NCBI RefSeq assembly: GCF_014649795.1
Contig: NZ_BMTS01000002.1
Span: 434,001 to 498,000, forward strand
DNA length: 64,000 nt
DNA from: Streptomyces melanogenes
GTDB lineage: Bacteria; Actinomycetota; Actinomycetes; Streptomycetales; Streptomycetaceae
Direction: 5' to 3'
Shown: positions 24,491-33,270 of the stretch, piece by piece
Layout: every line of letters starts with the position of its first letter
How positions within the stretch are numbered: position 1 is the first letter of the stretch
Program-made: the position numbers and the translations under genes
The notes under the pieces: generated by a model
What the model was told of the DNA's origin: nothing
The model's input: the letters and a program-made list of their open reading frames with translations, nothing else
Databases searched by the model: none

Positions 24491-26781
24491 ACCGGCTCCC
24501 GCTGGACCCCTCCCTCGCCCCGCCCGGCACCCGCAACTTCCGCGACGCGGGCGGTATCCCGGCCGACCGGTGGCGCGCCGACCAGGACGGTGAGACCCTC
24601 GTCCCCACCCACTGCTGCTTCTGCGGGGTGCAGTGCGGGATGTATCTCCGCGTCGACAAGGGCGGCAAGGTCTTCGGCGTCGAACCCCGCAACCACGACA
24701 TCAACCGGATGCGCCTGTGCCCCAAGGGCATCAACGCGTACCAGCAGATCAACCACCCCGACCGGCTCACCGCGCCGCTGCTGCGGCGCTCCCGCGACGA
24801 GCCGTTCCGGGAGGTCTCCTGGGAGGAGGCGCTGGACCACACGGCCGACGAGGTCCGCCGCATCCAGGCCGCCCACGGCAACGACGCCTTCGGGCTGCTC
24901 GGCGGGGCAAGCCTCTTCTCCGAGAAGACCTATCTGGTCGGCAAGTTCGCCCGCGTCGCGCTCAAGTCGCGGCACGTCGACTACAACGGCCGGCTGTGCA
25001 TGGTCTCCGCGGCGGGCGCCAACAAGCTCGCCTTCGGCATCGACCGGGCCGCCAACCCCTTCTCCGACATCCTCCTCACCGACTGCCTGCTCATCGCCGG
25101 GTCCAACGTCGGCGAGTGCTTCCCCGTCATGACCCAGTACGTGTGGGGGGCGCGCGACCGGGGCGCCTCGCTGATCGTGGTCGACCCGCGCGAGACGGCG
25201 ATCGCCCGCACCGCCGACATCCACGTCGCCCTCAAACCCGGCACCGACTCGGCGTTCTTCAACGCGCTCCTCCACGTGGTCATCAAGGAGGAGCTCGACG
25301 ACGAGGCCTACGTCGGCGCCCACACCACGGGCTGGGAGGAGGTCCGCGACAAGGCCATGGAGTATCCCCCCGAGCGGGCTGCCGAGATCTGCGGGGTCCC
25401 GGCCGCCCAGATCGTCGAGGTGGCCCGCACCTTTGCCCGTGCCCCCAAGGCCATGGCCTGGCACGCCCGGGGCATCGAACACCACTCGCAGGGCGTCGAG
25501 AACTGCCTCTCCGTGATCAACCTCTGCGTCGCCACCGGCAACCTCGGCAAGCCCGGCGCCGGCTACGGCACCATCACCGGCCAGGGCAACGGCCAGGGCG
25601 GCCGCGAGCACGGCCAGAAGGCCGACCTGCTGCCCGGCGGGCGCTCCATCATGAACGTCGAGCACCGCCGGCAGATCTGCGAGATCTGGGGCATCGAGGA
25701 GTCCGAACTCCCGCCCGCCGGAACCTCGATGATGGAGATGGTCCATCAGATGCGCCGTCAGGAGATCCGCGGCCTGATCGGCATCTGCAACAACCCCTTC
25801 GTCTCGCTCCCGAACTACTCGACCGTCAAGGAGGGCTACGACACCCTCGAATTCCACGCCCAATTCGACTTCTTCCTCTCCGAGACCGCGGCCAACGCGC
25901 ACGTGGTCTTCCCCGTCACCACCTGGGCCGAGGACGAAGGCGTGATGGCCAACGCCGAGGCCAGGGTCGTCAAGCACAACAAGGCCCAGGAGCCACCCGC
26001 CGGGGTCCGCACCGACACCTGGGTGATCTGCCAGCTCGCCCAGCGCCTGGGCGCGGGCGACAAGTTCGCCTTCGCCGGCTCCCGCGAGGTGTTCGACGAA
26101 CTGCGCACCGCCTCCGCCGGAACGGTCAACGACTACTACGGCATCACCTACGAGCGCCTGGAGGAGACCGGCGGGATCGTCTGGCCCTGCCCCTCCACCG
26201 ACCACCCCGGCACCCCCCGCCTCTTCGAGGACGGGCGGACCGCGCACCCCGACGGCAAGATCCATATGCAGGTCGTCGAATGGCACCCGCCGATGGACCC
26301 GTACGACGACGAGCACCCCCTCTCCCTCACCACCGGCCGGACCGTGGCGCACTTCCTCTCCGGCAACCAGACGCGCCGGCTCGGCGCCCTCGTCGAGCAG
26401 ACCCCGCGCCCCTGGGTCGAGGTCCACCCCTCGCACGGCTTCCGCAACGGCGACCCGGTCCGCGTCGTCACCCGGCGCGGCAGAGAGGTCTTCCCCGCCC
26501 TGGTCACCGAGGCGATCCGCCCCGACACCGTCTTCATCCCGTACCACTGGCCGGTTCCCACGGCCGCCAACGCGCTCACCATCGACGCTCTCGACCCCCG
26601 TTCCAAGATTCCCGAGTACAAGGTCTGCGCCTGCCGCATCGAGCCCGGTGACCGGATCGCCGAGGTCCCCGCACCCCCGACCGCGCCCGGCCAGGTGGCC
26701 TATCCGGCGGCCCAGGTCTCCCGCACCGACCCGCTGCCGCCCACGTCCCCGCAGGGGCGCGGCACCGCCGAGAGGGGCTGA
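24487..26781 (+). CDS. Molybdopterin-bisPGD oxidoreductase, catalytic subunit (nitrate reductase/formate dehydrogenase superfamily)
   Basis: 764 residues. The N-terminal 4Fe-4S motif is C43-x2-C46-x3-C50 with a fourth Cys at 78 (RLCPKG). The molybdenum ligand is a cysteine at residue 171 in GRLCMVSAAG, where Cys-Met resembles NapA/Nas-type nitrate reductases more than the (Sec/Cys)-His of formate dehydrogenases. The C-terminal molydopterin-binding domain contains LTTGRTVAHFLSGNQT. No Tat signal is present, so the active site should be cytoplasmic unless it is carried by a partner. It overlaps the upstream membrane gene by 4 bp and is followed at 8 bp by a ferredoxin gene. Nitrate, formate or another oxoanion are possible substrates; neighbours PFL and NarK fit either of the first two. 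Confidence 0.85.
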   Translation: MNRLPLDPSLAPPGTRNFRDAGGIPADRWRADQDGETLVPTHCCFCGVQCGMYLRVDKGGKVFGVEPRNHDINRMRLCPKGINAYQQINHPDRLTAPLLRRSRDEPFREVSWEEALDHTADEVRRIQAAHGNDAFGLLGGASLFSEKTYLVGKFARVALKSRHVDYNGRLCMVSAAGANKLAFGIDRAANPFSDILLTDCLLIAGSNVGECFPVMTQYVWGARDRGASLIVVDPRETAIARTADIHVALKPGTDSAFFNALLHVVIKEELDDEAYVGAHTTGWEEVRDKAMEYPPERAAEICGVPAAQIVEVARTFARAPKAMAWHARGIEHHSQGVENCLSVINLCVATGNLGKPGAGYGTITGQGNGQGGREHGQKADLLPGGRSIMNVEHRRQICEIWGIEESELPPAGTSMMEMVHQMRRQEIRGLIGICNNPFVSLPNYSTVKEGYDTLEFHAQFDFFLSETAANAHVVFPVTTWAEDEGVMANAEARVVKHNKAQEPPAGVRTDTWVICQLAQRLGAGDKFAFAGSREVFDELRTASAGTVNDYYGITYERLEETGGIVWPCPSTDHPGTPRLFEDGRTAHPDGKIHMQVVEWHPPMDPYDDEHPLSLTTGRTVAHFLSGNQTRRLGALVEQTPRPWVEVHPSHGFRNGDPVRVVTRRGREVFPALVTEAIRPDTVFIPYHWPVPTAANALTIDALDPRSKIPEYKVCACRIEPGDRIAEVPAPPTAPGQVAYPAAQVSRTDPLPPTSPQGRGTAERG

Positions 26782-26789
26782 CGCCCGCC

Positions 26790-27389
26790 ATGATGGGCAG
26801 AACGATCTTCATCGACCCGGGGCGCTGCATCGGCTGCCAGGCCTGTGTCTCGGCCTGCCGCGAGTGCGATTCGCACCGGGGCAAATCCATGATCCATCTC
26901 GACTACCCCGACGAGGGGCACTCGGTCGCCTCCCTTCCCACGGTCTGCATGCACTGCGAGGACCCGGTCGCCCCCTGTGCCGAGGTCTGTCCCGCCGACG
27001 CGATCCTGGTGACCGCCGACGGTGTGGTGCAGCAGGCCGACACCACCCGCTGCATCGGCTGCGCCAACTGCGTCAACGCCTGCCCCTTCGGCGTACCGAA
27101 GATCGACCTCCAGGCGAAGCTGCAGATGAAGTGCAACCTCTGCTACGACCGCACCGCCTACGGCCTCGCCCCCATGTGCGCCACGGTCTGCCCCACCGGA
27201 GCCCTCTTCTATGGAACCGTCGAAGAGCTCCGCGCCGAGCGCCCCGGCGTCCAGGTCGCCGACTCCTTCACGTTCGGCGATGTCGTCGTGTCCACCGGAG
27301 TGGCGATGGTCGTCCCCGCCGACAAGGTCCAGTGGCCGGTCCCCGGCGGCCTCCCGATCGTCGAGGTGAACGGAAGGACGGTCCGATGA
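26790..27389 (+). CDS. Four-cluster ferredoxin subunit (DmsB/NrfC-like)
   Basis: 199 residues. Four cysteine clusters are visible: CIGCQACVSAC, CMHCEDPVAPCAEVCP, CIGCANCVNACPFG, and CNLCYDR with CATVCP. This is the pattern of electron-transfer beta subunits in Mo-bisPGD complexes. It should relay electrons between the catalytic subunit and the membrane or Rieske partner. There is no signal peptide. Its stop overlaps the ATG of the Rieske gene (ATGA). Confidence 0.9.
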   Translation: MMGRTIFIDPGRCIGCQACVSACRECDSHRGKSMIHLDYPDEGHSVASLPTVCMHCEDPVAPCAEVCPADAILVTADGVVQQADTTRCIGCANCVNACPFGVPKIDLQAKLQMKCNLCYDRTAYGLAPMCATVCPTGALFYGTVEELRAERPGVQVADSFTFGDVVVSTGVAMVVPADKVQWPVPGGLPIVEVNGRTVR

Positions 27390-28072
27390 ACCCGACCGAA
27401 CAGCCCCCGACGGCGGGCGGCCCCGGCGAGAACGGACCGGGCCAGGCCGCCCCGGCCCCCTGGCCCGACCCCGCTCAGGAGGCGTTGCGCGACCGCGTCG
27501 CCTCGGACTCGCTCACCACCCGCCGCGACTATCTGCGGATCGTCACCACCGTCTCCGGCGGGCTCGCCGTCGGCGCGGTCGCCGTCGCCGGAGGCGTGCT
27601 CCACCGGCACGGGGACAGCGAGGACGCCCCCAAGCCCAAGCGCGTCGCCGACCGGCTCCGACCGGGTGAGTCCATCGCCTTCCGCTTCCCCGGCGAGGAC
27701 GACCGGGCGGTCGGCGTCCGCCTCAAGGACGGCACCCTCGTCGGCTACTCCGCCATCTGTACGCATCTGGCCTGCGCGGTGCTGTGGCGCGAGGACCGGG
27801 GCAACGACGGCGAGCTGTACTGCCCCTGCCACGAAGGCGTCTTCGACGCCCGCACCGGTGAGGTGACCGCCGGACCGCCGCCCCGCCCGCTGCCGAAGGT
27901 GCTCCTCGTGGAGGAGATCGACGGCAGTGTGTGGGCGGTGGCCACCACCCGCTCCGGCGAGAGCGTCAAGGCCGCCATGTGCCGCCAGTTCGGCGAGCAG
28001 CGCCCGGACATGGCGGCCCGGATCGGCTGCCCGGGAATGCGGACCCGCACCGAGAGGAGCGAGCGGACATGA
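27386..28072 (+). CDS. Rieske 2Fe-2S protein with Tat signal
   Basis: 228 residues. A TTRRDYLRIV twin-arginine motif (R46-R47) precedes a hydrophobic stretch GGLAVGAVAVAGGVL, so the protein is exported or anchored by the Tat route. The Rieske cluster ligands are CTH (C125, H127) and CPCH (C146, H149). Rieske partners are unusual for NapA/Fdh-type enzymes and typical of arsenite oxidase or cytochrome bc complexes. It sits between ATGA overlaps on both sides, in the middle of the molybdoenzyme operon. Confidence 0.88.
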   Translation: MNPTEQPPTAGGPGENGPGQAAPAPWPDPAQEALRDRVASDSLTTRRDYLRIVTTVSGGLAVGAVAVAGGVLHRHGDSEDAPKPKRVADRLRPGESIAFRFPGEDDRAVGVRLKDGTLVGYSAICTHLACAVLWREDRGNDGELYCPCHEGVFDARTGEVTAGPPPRPLPKVLLVEEIDGSVWAVATTRSGESVKAAMCRQFGEQRPDMAARIGCPGMRTRTERSERT

Positions 28073-28464
28073 GCGCCGACACCGGCCCGGGCGGGAGCGG
28101 CGACGCCACCGTGCCCGCGCCGCCCCCGTACACCCCCGGCAGCACCCAGCCCCGTCTCAACCGTCCCGTACGGGACCGGTACCCCCAGATCCGCGCCACC
28201 AGCGGGTACGGCGATCCCCGGATCCGCCGCACCGGGCCTGGCCCCGGCGCGGGCACCGAGCAGGAGCCGGAGCGGTCCTCGAAGCTGACGGCCCGCCTCG
28301 CCCTGGCGATCACCGTGGTCGTCGGCCAGCTCTGGGGGCTGACGGTGATCGTCAACGAGTGGATGAAGGGCAACACCGGAACCGCCTGGTGGGGCACGGG
28401 GTTCCTCGGCCTGTCGTTCCTCGTGGTCCTCGGCCTCTGGCTGCTCGACCCGAAGGACCGCTGA
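28069..28464 (+). CDS. Small membrane protein of the molybdoenzyme operon
   Basis: 131 residues. A proline/glycine-rich hydrophilic N-terminus of about 70 residues precedes two transmembrane helices (LALAITVVVGQLWGLTVIV and GFLGLSFLVVLGLWLL) and a short DPKDR tail. It starts in an ATGA overlap with the Rieske gene and ends the operon. No family was recognised; an assembly or anchoring role in the complex is an inference from position. Confidence 0.7.
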   Translation: MSADTGPGGSGDATVPAPPPYTPGSTQPRLNRPVRDRYPQIRATSGYGDPRIRRTGPGPGAGTEQEPERSSKLTARLALAITVVVGQLWGLTVIVNEWMKGNTGTAWWGTGFLGLSFLVVLGLWLLDPKDR

Positions 28465-28590
28465 CGGGGAGGAGGGCCGTCGGCGGGAGGGCGAGCCGCG
28501 CGAGCGCGGGCGGGAGTGCGGACGGGTCCCGAGGTCGTCCTCGCGTCGGCCCTCGCCGCGCCGCCCGGCGCCTCGCCGTACCCTTGAGGT

Positions 28591-28794
28591 ATGAGTACCG
28601 CCCCCGCCCCCGGACCGCGCGATGCGAAGCCGGTGTCCGACCCGAAGCCCAGGCCCAAGCTGGTCTTCGACGATCCGCTGGACCAGCAGTCCTCGGACGA
28701 TACGGACCGCGGGTGGGGTGAGCGGGCTCCTGCCACCGGCAGCGCGGCCGATCTCGCGCGCTTCCTCGACGAGAAGCCGCCCCACCACATCTGA
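28591..28794 (+). CDS. Small conserved acidic protein, function unknown
   Basis: 67 residues, without membrane segment or cysteine. The sequence is proline/aspartate-rich with a short C-terminal helix ADLARFLDEKPPHH. ATG 28591 is preceded by TTGAGGT. Codon use is typical of the genome and the protein has the look of a conserved actinobacterial small protein, but I know no function. It lies 126 bp after the molybdoenzyme operon and convergent to mscL. Confidence 0.6.
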   Translation: MSTAPAPGPRDAKPVSDPKPRPKLVFDDPLDQQSSDDTDRGWGERAPATGSAADLARFLDEKPPHHI

Positions 28795-28813
28795 TCCGTA
28801 CGAGGGCCGGGCG

Positions 28814-29296
28814 CTATGGCGCGCTGTGCCCCGAGCCGCGCTGGGAGACCAGGGCGTCGCGGATCTCCTTCAGCACCTCCAGCTCGCTGACCTCCAGGGT
28901 CTCCTGGACGCCTTCCTTGGCCTTGTCCCGCTGGACCCGCTTGGCCAGGTACTTGGCCATCGGCAGGACCATCAGGAAGTAGACGACGGCCGCCGTGATG
29001 ATGAAGCTCAGCACCGCGCTGAGGACCAGGCCCCACATGATCGGGATGCCGGAGACCGCTTCGCCCGTCTTGGGGTCGAACGCGCAGGGGCCCTTCAGGC
29101 ACGAGCTGTAGCTGTTCAGGTCCTTCGTCCCGAACGCGCCGACCAGCGGGTTGATGACGCCCTTCACGACCGAGTTCACGACGGCGGTGAACGCGGCGCC
29201 GATGACCACCGCGACCGCCAGGTCGATCACATTGCCGCGCAGCAGGAAGGCCTTGAAGCCGTCCAGCAGACCGCCGCCCTTCTTCTCGTCGGTCAC
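28814..29296 (-). CDS. mscL: Large-conductance mechanosensitive channel MscL
   Basis: 160 residues with two transmembrane helices. TM1 is in FLLRGNVIDLAVAVVIGAAF, the MscL signature with the gate-lining stretch; a periplasmic loop of about 35 residues carries two Cys; TM2 is VLSFIITAAVVYFLMVLPM. A cytoplasmic helix follows. It releases solutes on hypo-osmotic shock. GTG 29296 is preceded by AGAGAGG. Confidence 0.95.
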   Translation of the reverse strand: MTDEKKGGGLLDGFKAFLLRGNVIDLAVAVVIGAAFTAVVNSVVKGVINPLVGAFGTKDLNSYSSCLKGPCAFDPKTGEAVSGIPIMWGLVLSAVLSFIITAAVVYFLMVLPMAKYLAKRVQRDKAKEGVQETLEVSELEVLKEIRDALVSQRGSGHSAP

Positions 29297-29419
29297 GAGT
29301 GAGCCTCTCTTCGCAGGTGCAGGGGGTGGAGCAAACCGTTCCGCAACCTACGTCAGCGCATGGTCGCGCTGTCCAATCCGCGTACGCAAACAGGTGACTT
29401 GACAGGAAGCCAGTGCGAT

Positions 29420-30043
29420 TCATCGCCAGGTCACCACCAGTCGGGAGGTCGCACCGGCGCCCGCGAGCGTCGTCGCGGTGGCGCGGGGGACGGACAGGAC
29501 GACCAGCGCCCCCTCGTCGGAGGAGGGCCCGCGCGGCCGGGGCACGTCGGTCACCCGCACGCCGGAAGCCACCAGGTGCGCCGCGCCCTCGCCGCCCGAG
29601 CCGCCCGGCGGCGAGTCGGCCGCCGCGATCACGTCGACCCGGTCGCCGGGCCGCAGCAGCCGGACGGTCTCCGCGTCCGCGATCCGGACCGGCGCGGACA
29701 CCACGTCAATGGCCTTTCGGGTGGGCCGGGATGCCGCGCTCTGCTCCTTGGCACCCGCAGCCGTCGCGGTGACGGCGCCGGGGCCCGCGTGCCCCGGATC
29801 CGGACGCCCCGGGGCCCGGGCGCCCACCGCCGCGAGCGCTGCCGCCGCCACCGCGAGCCCGGCCGCCATCGCACGCCGCCGGCGCCGCACCGCCCGCCGC
29901 AGCCGGTGCCGGCTCCCGCGCACCCGCAGCGGGGGGAAGACGGGGACGCCGGTCGGCTCGGGTGCCGGGGAGGGCAGGGGAGAGGGCGCGGGGGAGGGGG
30001 CCGAGGCGGGGGTCGCGGAGGGCAGGGGAGAGGACCAGGACAT
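29420..30043 (-). CDS. RcpC/CpaB-like SAF-domain protein
   Basis: 207 residues. The first 40 residues are a Ser/Pro/Ala low-complexity region, then an Arg-rich stretch and one transmembrane helix (AMAAGLAVAAAALAAVGA). The C-terminal half resembles the SAF/RcpC domain of Flp-pilus assembly proteins: VSAPVRIADAETVRLLRPGDRVDVIAA, then VSGVRVTDV-like and LVVLSVPRATATTLA segments. No pilus genes are adjacent, so its role is unclear. ATG 30043 follows GGTGG. Confidence 0.7.
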   Translation of the reverse strand: MSWSSPLPSATPASAPSPAPSPLPSPAPEPTGVPVFPPLRVRGSRHRLRRAVRRRRRAMAAGLAVAAAALAAVGARAPGRPDPGHAGPGAVTATAAGAKEQSAASRPTRKAIDVVSAPVRIADAETVRLLRPGDRVDVIAAADSPPGGSGGEGAAHLVASGVRVTDVPRPRGPSSDEGALVVLSVPRATATTLAGAGATSRLVVTWR

Positions 30044-30125
30044 GGCGGGTCACCACCGATCGTGAGGAGCGGGTGCTGCTCGAACGCTCCTCACGATCCC
30101 CGCCTGGCCAACTTCCCGCCGGGCC

Positions 30126-30202
30126 CTGTGGATTACCCGCGGGTTGTGGACAACTCCGTCACCCGCCCGGGTAGATGGCGCCGCCGGTTGTGGACAACTC
30201 CG
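30126..30202. promoter_or_regulatory. Cluster of DnaA boxes
   Basis: GGTTGTGGACAACTCCG occurs twice, at 30142-30158 and 30186-30202, 44 bp apart. Each copy contains TGTGGACAA, the exact reverse complement of the Streptomyces DnaA box TTGTCCACA. A weaker match lies in CTGTGGATTA at 30125-30134. The cluster is intergenic between the SAF-domain gene and the MTA phosphorylase gene, outside any origin-like region. Confidence 0.6.
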
Positions 30203-30291
30203 CCGCCCGGTGGGGCAGACGAGCCGCGCCCGGCCGCAGACCGTCCCCGACCCGCAGCTCCCCGATCCCAGCCCCCGCCCGGCGTCAGCCC

Positions 30292-31137
30292 CTACGGCAG
30301 CCGAATCCCCGTGTCCAACCCCTCCAGCGCCCGCGTGCACAGGCAGTCCCGTTCGCCCGTCGGCAGGGCCGCCACCGCGTCGAAGAGCACCGAGCGGAGT
30401 CGGTCCACGTTGGCCGCGAAGACCCGCAGAACCTCCTCGTGGGAGACGCCCTCGCCGGTCTCCGCGCCCGCGTCCAGGTCGGTGACCAGGGTCATCGTCG
30501 TGTAGCAGAGCCCCAGTTCGCGGGCGAGCACCGCCTCGGGGTGCCCGGTCATGCCCACCACCGACCAGCCCATCGCCGCGTGCCACCGCGACTCCGCGCG
30601 CGTGGAGAAGCGCGGGCCCTCTATGACGACCAGCGTGCCGCCGTCCACCGGCTCCCAGTCCCGCCCGCGCGCGGCGGAGAGCGCGGCCTTGCGGCCCTCG
30701 GGGCAGTACGGGTCGGCCAGCGCCACGTGCACGACGTTCGGGACCGAGCCGTCGGGCAGCGGGTAGCCGTCGTAGAACGTCTGGACGCGCGACTTCGTAC
30801 GGTCCACCAGCTGGTCCGGCACGAGCAGCGTGCCCGGGCCGTACTCGGGCCGCAGCCCGCCCACCGCGCACGGGCCGAGCACCTGGCGCACGCCCACCGA
30901 GCGCAGCGCCCACAGGTTGGCGCGGTAGTTGATGCGGTGCGGCGGGAGGTGGTGGCCGCGGCCGTGCCGGGGCAGGAACGCGACCCGGCGCCCGGCGATC
31001 TCGCCCAGGAACAGGGAGTCGCTGGGGCTGCCGTAGGGGGTGTCGACCTGGATCTCGGTCACGTCCTCCAGGAACGAGTAGAAGCCCGAGCCGCCGATGA
31101 CGCCGATCTCTGCGTTGGTCACGCGCGCGTTGGTCAT
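30292..31137 (-). CDS. S-methyl-5'-thioadenosine phosphorylase family protein
   Basis: 281 residues. EIGVIGGSGFYSFLEDV begins the nucleoside phosphorylase fold, PRHGRGHHLPPHRINYRAN is the phosphate/ribose region, and VIEGPRFSTRAES is the PNP/MTAP family 2 signature. It salvages methylthioadenosine to adenine and 5-methylthioribose-1-phosphate, or acts on a related purine nucleoside. ATG 31137 was preferred to an in-frame codon three residues upstream. No other methionine-salvage gene is nearby. Confidence 0.9.
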   Translation of the reverse strand: MTNARVTNAEIGVIGGSGFYSFLEDVTEIQVDTPYGSPSDSLFLGEIAGRRVAFLPRHGRGHHLPPHRINYRANLWALRSVGVRQVLGPCAVGGLRPEYGPGTLLVPDQLVDRTKSRVQTFYDGYPLPDGSVPNVVHVALADPYCPEGRKAALSAARGRDWEPVDGGTLVVIEGPRFSTRAESRWHAAMGWSVVGMTGHPEAVLARELGLCYTTMTLVTDLDAGAETGEGVSHEEVLRVFAANVDRLRSVLFDAVAALPTGERDCLCTRALEGLDTGIRLP

Positions 31138-31245
31138 GCGCAGCACCCTAGCCGTGGCGGTCGGCCGCCAAAACGGGTCCGGGCATGCCGAAGACCCTGC
31201 CGTCGGGGACGGCGGGGTCCGGTGTGTCCGGGGCGTACGGCCGGG

Positions 31246-31551
31246 TCAGGCGGCCGACGACGAACTGGTGGAGCTCGACGACGAGGAGGTCGTCGATGCG
31301 GCCGGCTTCGAGTCGGAGCTCGACGACGTCGACGGCTTGGCGGCCGAGGACGCGGGCGTGCTGCTCGACGAGGCGCCGCGGCTGTCGTTGCGGTAGAAGC
31401 CGGAGCCCTTGAAGACGATGCCGACGGCCGAGAAGACCTTCTTGAGGCGTCCGTCGCAGCTCGGGCAGACGGTCAGGGCGTCATCGGTGAACTTCTGCAC
31501 CGCCTCGAGGCCTTCGCCGCACTCGGTGCACTGGTACTGGTAGGTCGGCAC
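31246..31551 (-). CDS. FmdB-type zinc ribbon protein
   Basis: 101 residues. The N-terminal zinc ribbon is PTYQYQCTECGEGLE, then CPSCDGRLKKVFS, and a VFKGSGFYRND stretch completes the FmdB/putative regulatory protein family. The C-terminal 40 residues are almost entirely Ser/Ala/Thr/Lys and probably disordered. GTG 31551 follows AGGAGGA, an excellent Shine-Dalgarno sequence. The role is unknown; the family was first linked to formamidase/formate metabolism in Methylophilus, which may be coincidence here. Confidence 0.88.
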   Translation of the reverse strand: MPTYQYQCTECGEGLEAVQKFTDDALTVCPSCDGRLKKVFSAVGIVFKGSGFYRNDSRGASSSSTPASSAAKPSTSSSSDSKPAASTTSSSSSSTSSSSAA

Positions 31552-31619
31552 TTGTCTTCCTCCTGGCACTCTCACTCGATGAGTGCTAACGACGGTCCAT
31601 AGTGACGTATTCCGCTGGA

Positions 31620-32897
31620 TCAGTCCACCGTCACGGGAACTCGGTGACCGACGCCACTACGGGCGACGGTCCGTCCCGAGGAGCGCGGAGCCAGCCGCGA
31701 GCGCAGCGAGACCAGGGTGATCAGGGCCAGCGCGGTGCCCGCCAGGGGCACCAGGAAGCCCGCGCTGGAGCCGTGGGCGTCGGCCAGCCGGCCGGCCACG
31801 GTGACCGCGCCGGCCTGGCCGAGCGCGACCGCGCCGGTCAGCCAGGTGAAGGCCTCGGTCCGGGCGGAGGCCGGGACCAGCGACTCCACCAGGGTGTAGC
31901 CGGTGATCAGTGCCGGGGCGATGCACAGGCCGACGATCAGCCCGAGGCCACCGAGCAGCACCGCGGAGTGCATGGCCCACAGGCCCGAGGCGGCCAGGGT
32001 CAGTCCGGTGTAGCCGGCGATCAGCCGCGTCCGGGGAGCGGACTTCCAGGCGATGGCGCCGCACGCGATGCCCGCCAGCATGTTGCCCGCGGCGAAGACG
32101 CCGTACAGCAGGCCGTTGGCGCCGGGGTTGCCGATCTCCTCGGAGAACGCGGTCAGCGAGACCTGCATGCCGCCGAAGACGGCGCCGATGCCGAGGAACG
32201 ACACGGCCAGGACCCGCACACCGGGGATGGAGAGCGCGGAGACGTGCTCCTCGCGCGCGTGGCCGTCGGCGGCGCGGCTGGGCTGCGGCTGGGTGCGGTG
32301 CTGGGCGGCGAAGAGCAGACCGCCGACCAGGGTCAGCGCGGCTTCGGTGATCAGTCCGGCGGCCGGGTGGACGCCGGTGCACAGCGCGGTCGCGAGCACC
32401 GGGCCGATGACGAAGGTGAACTCGTCGGTCACCGACTCGAAGGCCGCGGCCGTCGACATCAGGGGCGAGCCGTCGAGCTTGGCGGCCCAGCGGGCCCGGA
32501 CCATCGGGCCGACCTGCGGCACCGAGGCGCCGGTCGGGACGGCGGCCAGGAACAGCGCCCACAGGGGGGCGCCGGACAGCGCCAGCGCGATCAGCAGGGA
32601 GCCCGAGGCGGAGTGCACCAGGACGCCGGGGAGCAGTACGGCGCGCTGGCCGAAGCGGTCGGCGAGCTTGCCGCTCTGGGGCGCGAACAGGGCCATGGAG
32701 ACGCCGGTGACGGCGGCCACGGCACCGGCGCTGCCGTACGAGCCGGTGGTGTGCTGGACGAGGAGCACGATGCTGATGGTGAGCATCGCGAAGGGCTGCC
32801 GGGCGGCGAAGCCGGGCAGGAGGAACGAGAGTGCGCCGGGAGTGCGCAGGAGCTGCCCGTAGCCGGGGCGACGCTCGGAAGCGACCGTGGATGCCAC
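31620..32897 (-). CDS. MFS transporter
   Basis: 425 residues with 12 hydrophobic segments. GKLADRFGQRAVLLPG is the motif A loop between helices 2 and 3. GTG 32897 was chosen because AAAGG precedes it at 8 bases and the frame upstream has no membrane character. Substrate unknown; the family resembles sugar or drug efflux permeases. It is monocistronic. Confidence 0.82.
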   Translation of the reverse strand: MASTVASERRPGYGQLLRTPGALSFLLPGFAARQPFAMLTISIVLLVQHTTGSYGSAGAVAAVTGVSMALFAPQSGKLADRFGQRAVLLPGVLVHSASGSLLIALALSGAPLWALFLAAVPTGASVPQVGPMVRARWAAKLDGSPLMSTAAAFESVTDEFTFVIGPVLATALCTGVHPAAGLITEAALTLVGGLLFAAQHRTQPQPSRAADGHAREEHVSALSIPGVRVLAVSFLGIGAVFGGMQVSLTAFSEEIGNPGANGLLYGVFAAGNMLAGIACGAIAWKSAPRTRLIAGYTGLTLAASGLWAMHSAVLLGGLGLIVGLCIAPALITGYTLVESLVPASARTEAFTWLTGAVALGQAGAVTVAGRLADAHGSSAGFLVPLAGTALALITLVSLRSRLAPRSSGRTVARSGVGHRVPVTVD

Positions 32898-33270
32898 GGC
32901 CCTTGCCTTTCTGCCGCCTGGTAGCGCGCCCCTGGTACGGGTGAGTACGGGCGTTGCCGAGAGCTGTCCTCTTGCGCGGAACTGCGGTAGATGCCGGGGC
33001 TCACTGCGGGAGCCTCCGACCGCCATACGGTCGCGCCAGCTCTGCGTCAGGCAGAGTTGGTCGATCAGTGGTGTGCCTTCATGCTACAGGGGGATCCGGC
33101 TCCGTGCCTGTGAAAGCGCACGGATGACCGAGATCACACCTCTGATTAACCGGATCTTTTCCCGGTGGTTCCCTGATTCGATGGACGCGGGACGACGCCT
33201 GGCGGGCTCAGGGCGCTTTCCGGCGAGCCGACCGGACCGCCGAGACCAGACCCGCCCCGCCGGGCAGGCC
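32898..33270. other. 373-bp non-coding interval
   Basis: No credible gene. A hairpin CTCTGC-gtcag-GCAGAG lies near 33042, about 140 bp upstream of the MFS start. The rest carries the MFS promoter region and the 3' side of the antiporter gene, with no repeat of the composite type. Confidence 0.55.

Noticed and set aside
24487..26781. Selenocysteine-containing formate dehydrogenase
   Set aside because: No in-frame TGA occurs; the ligand position is a normal Cys codon (TGC at 24997).
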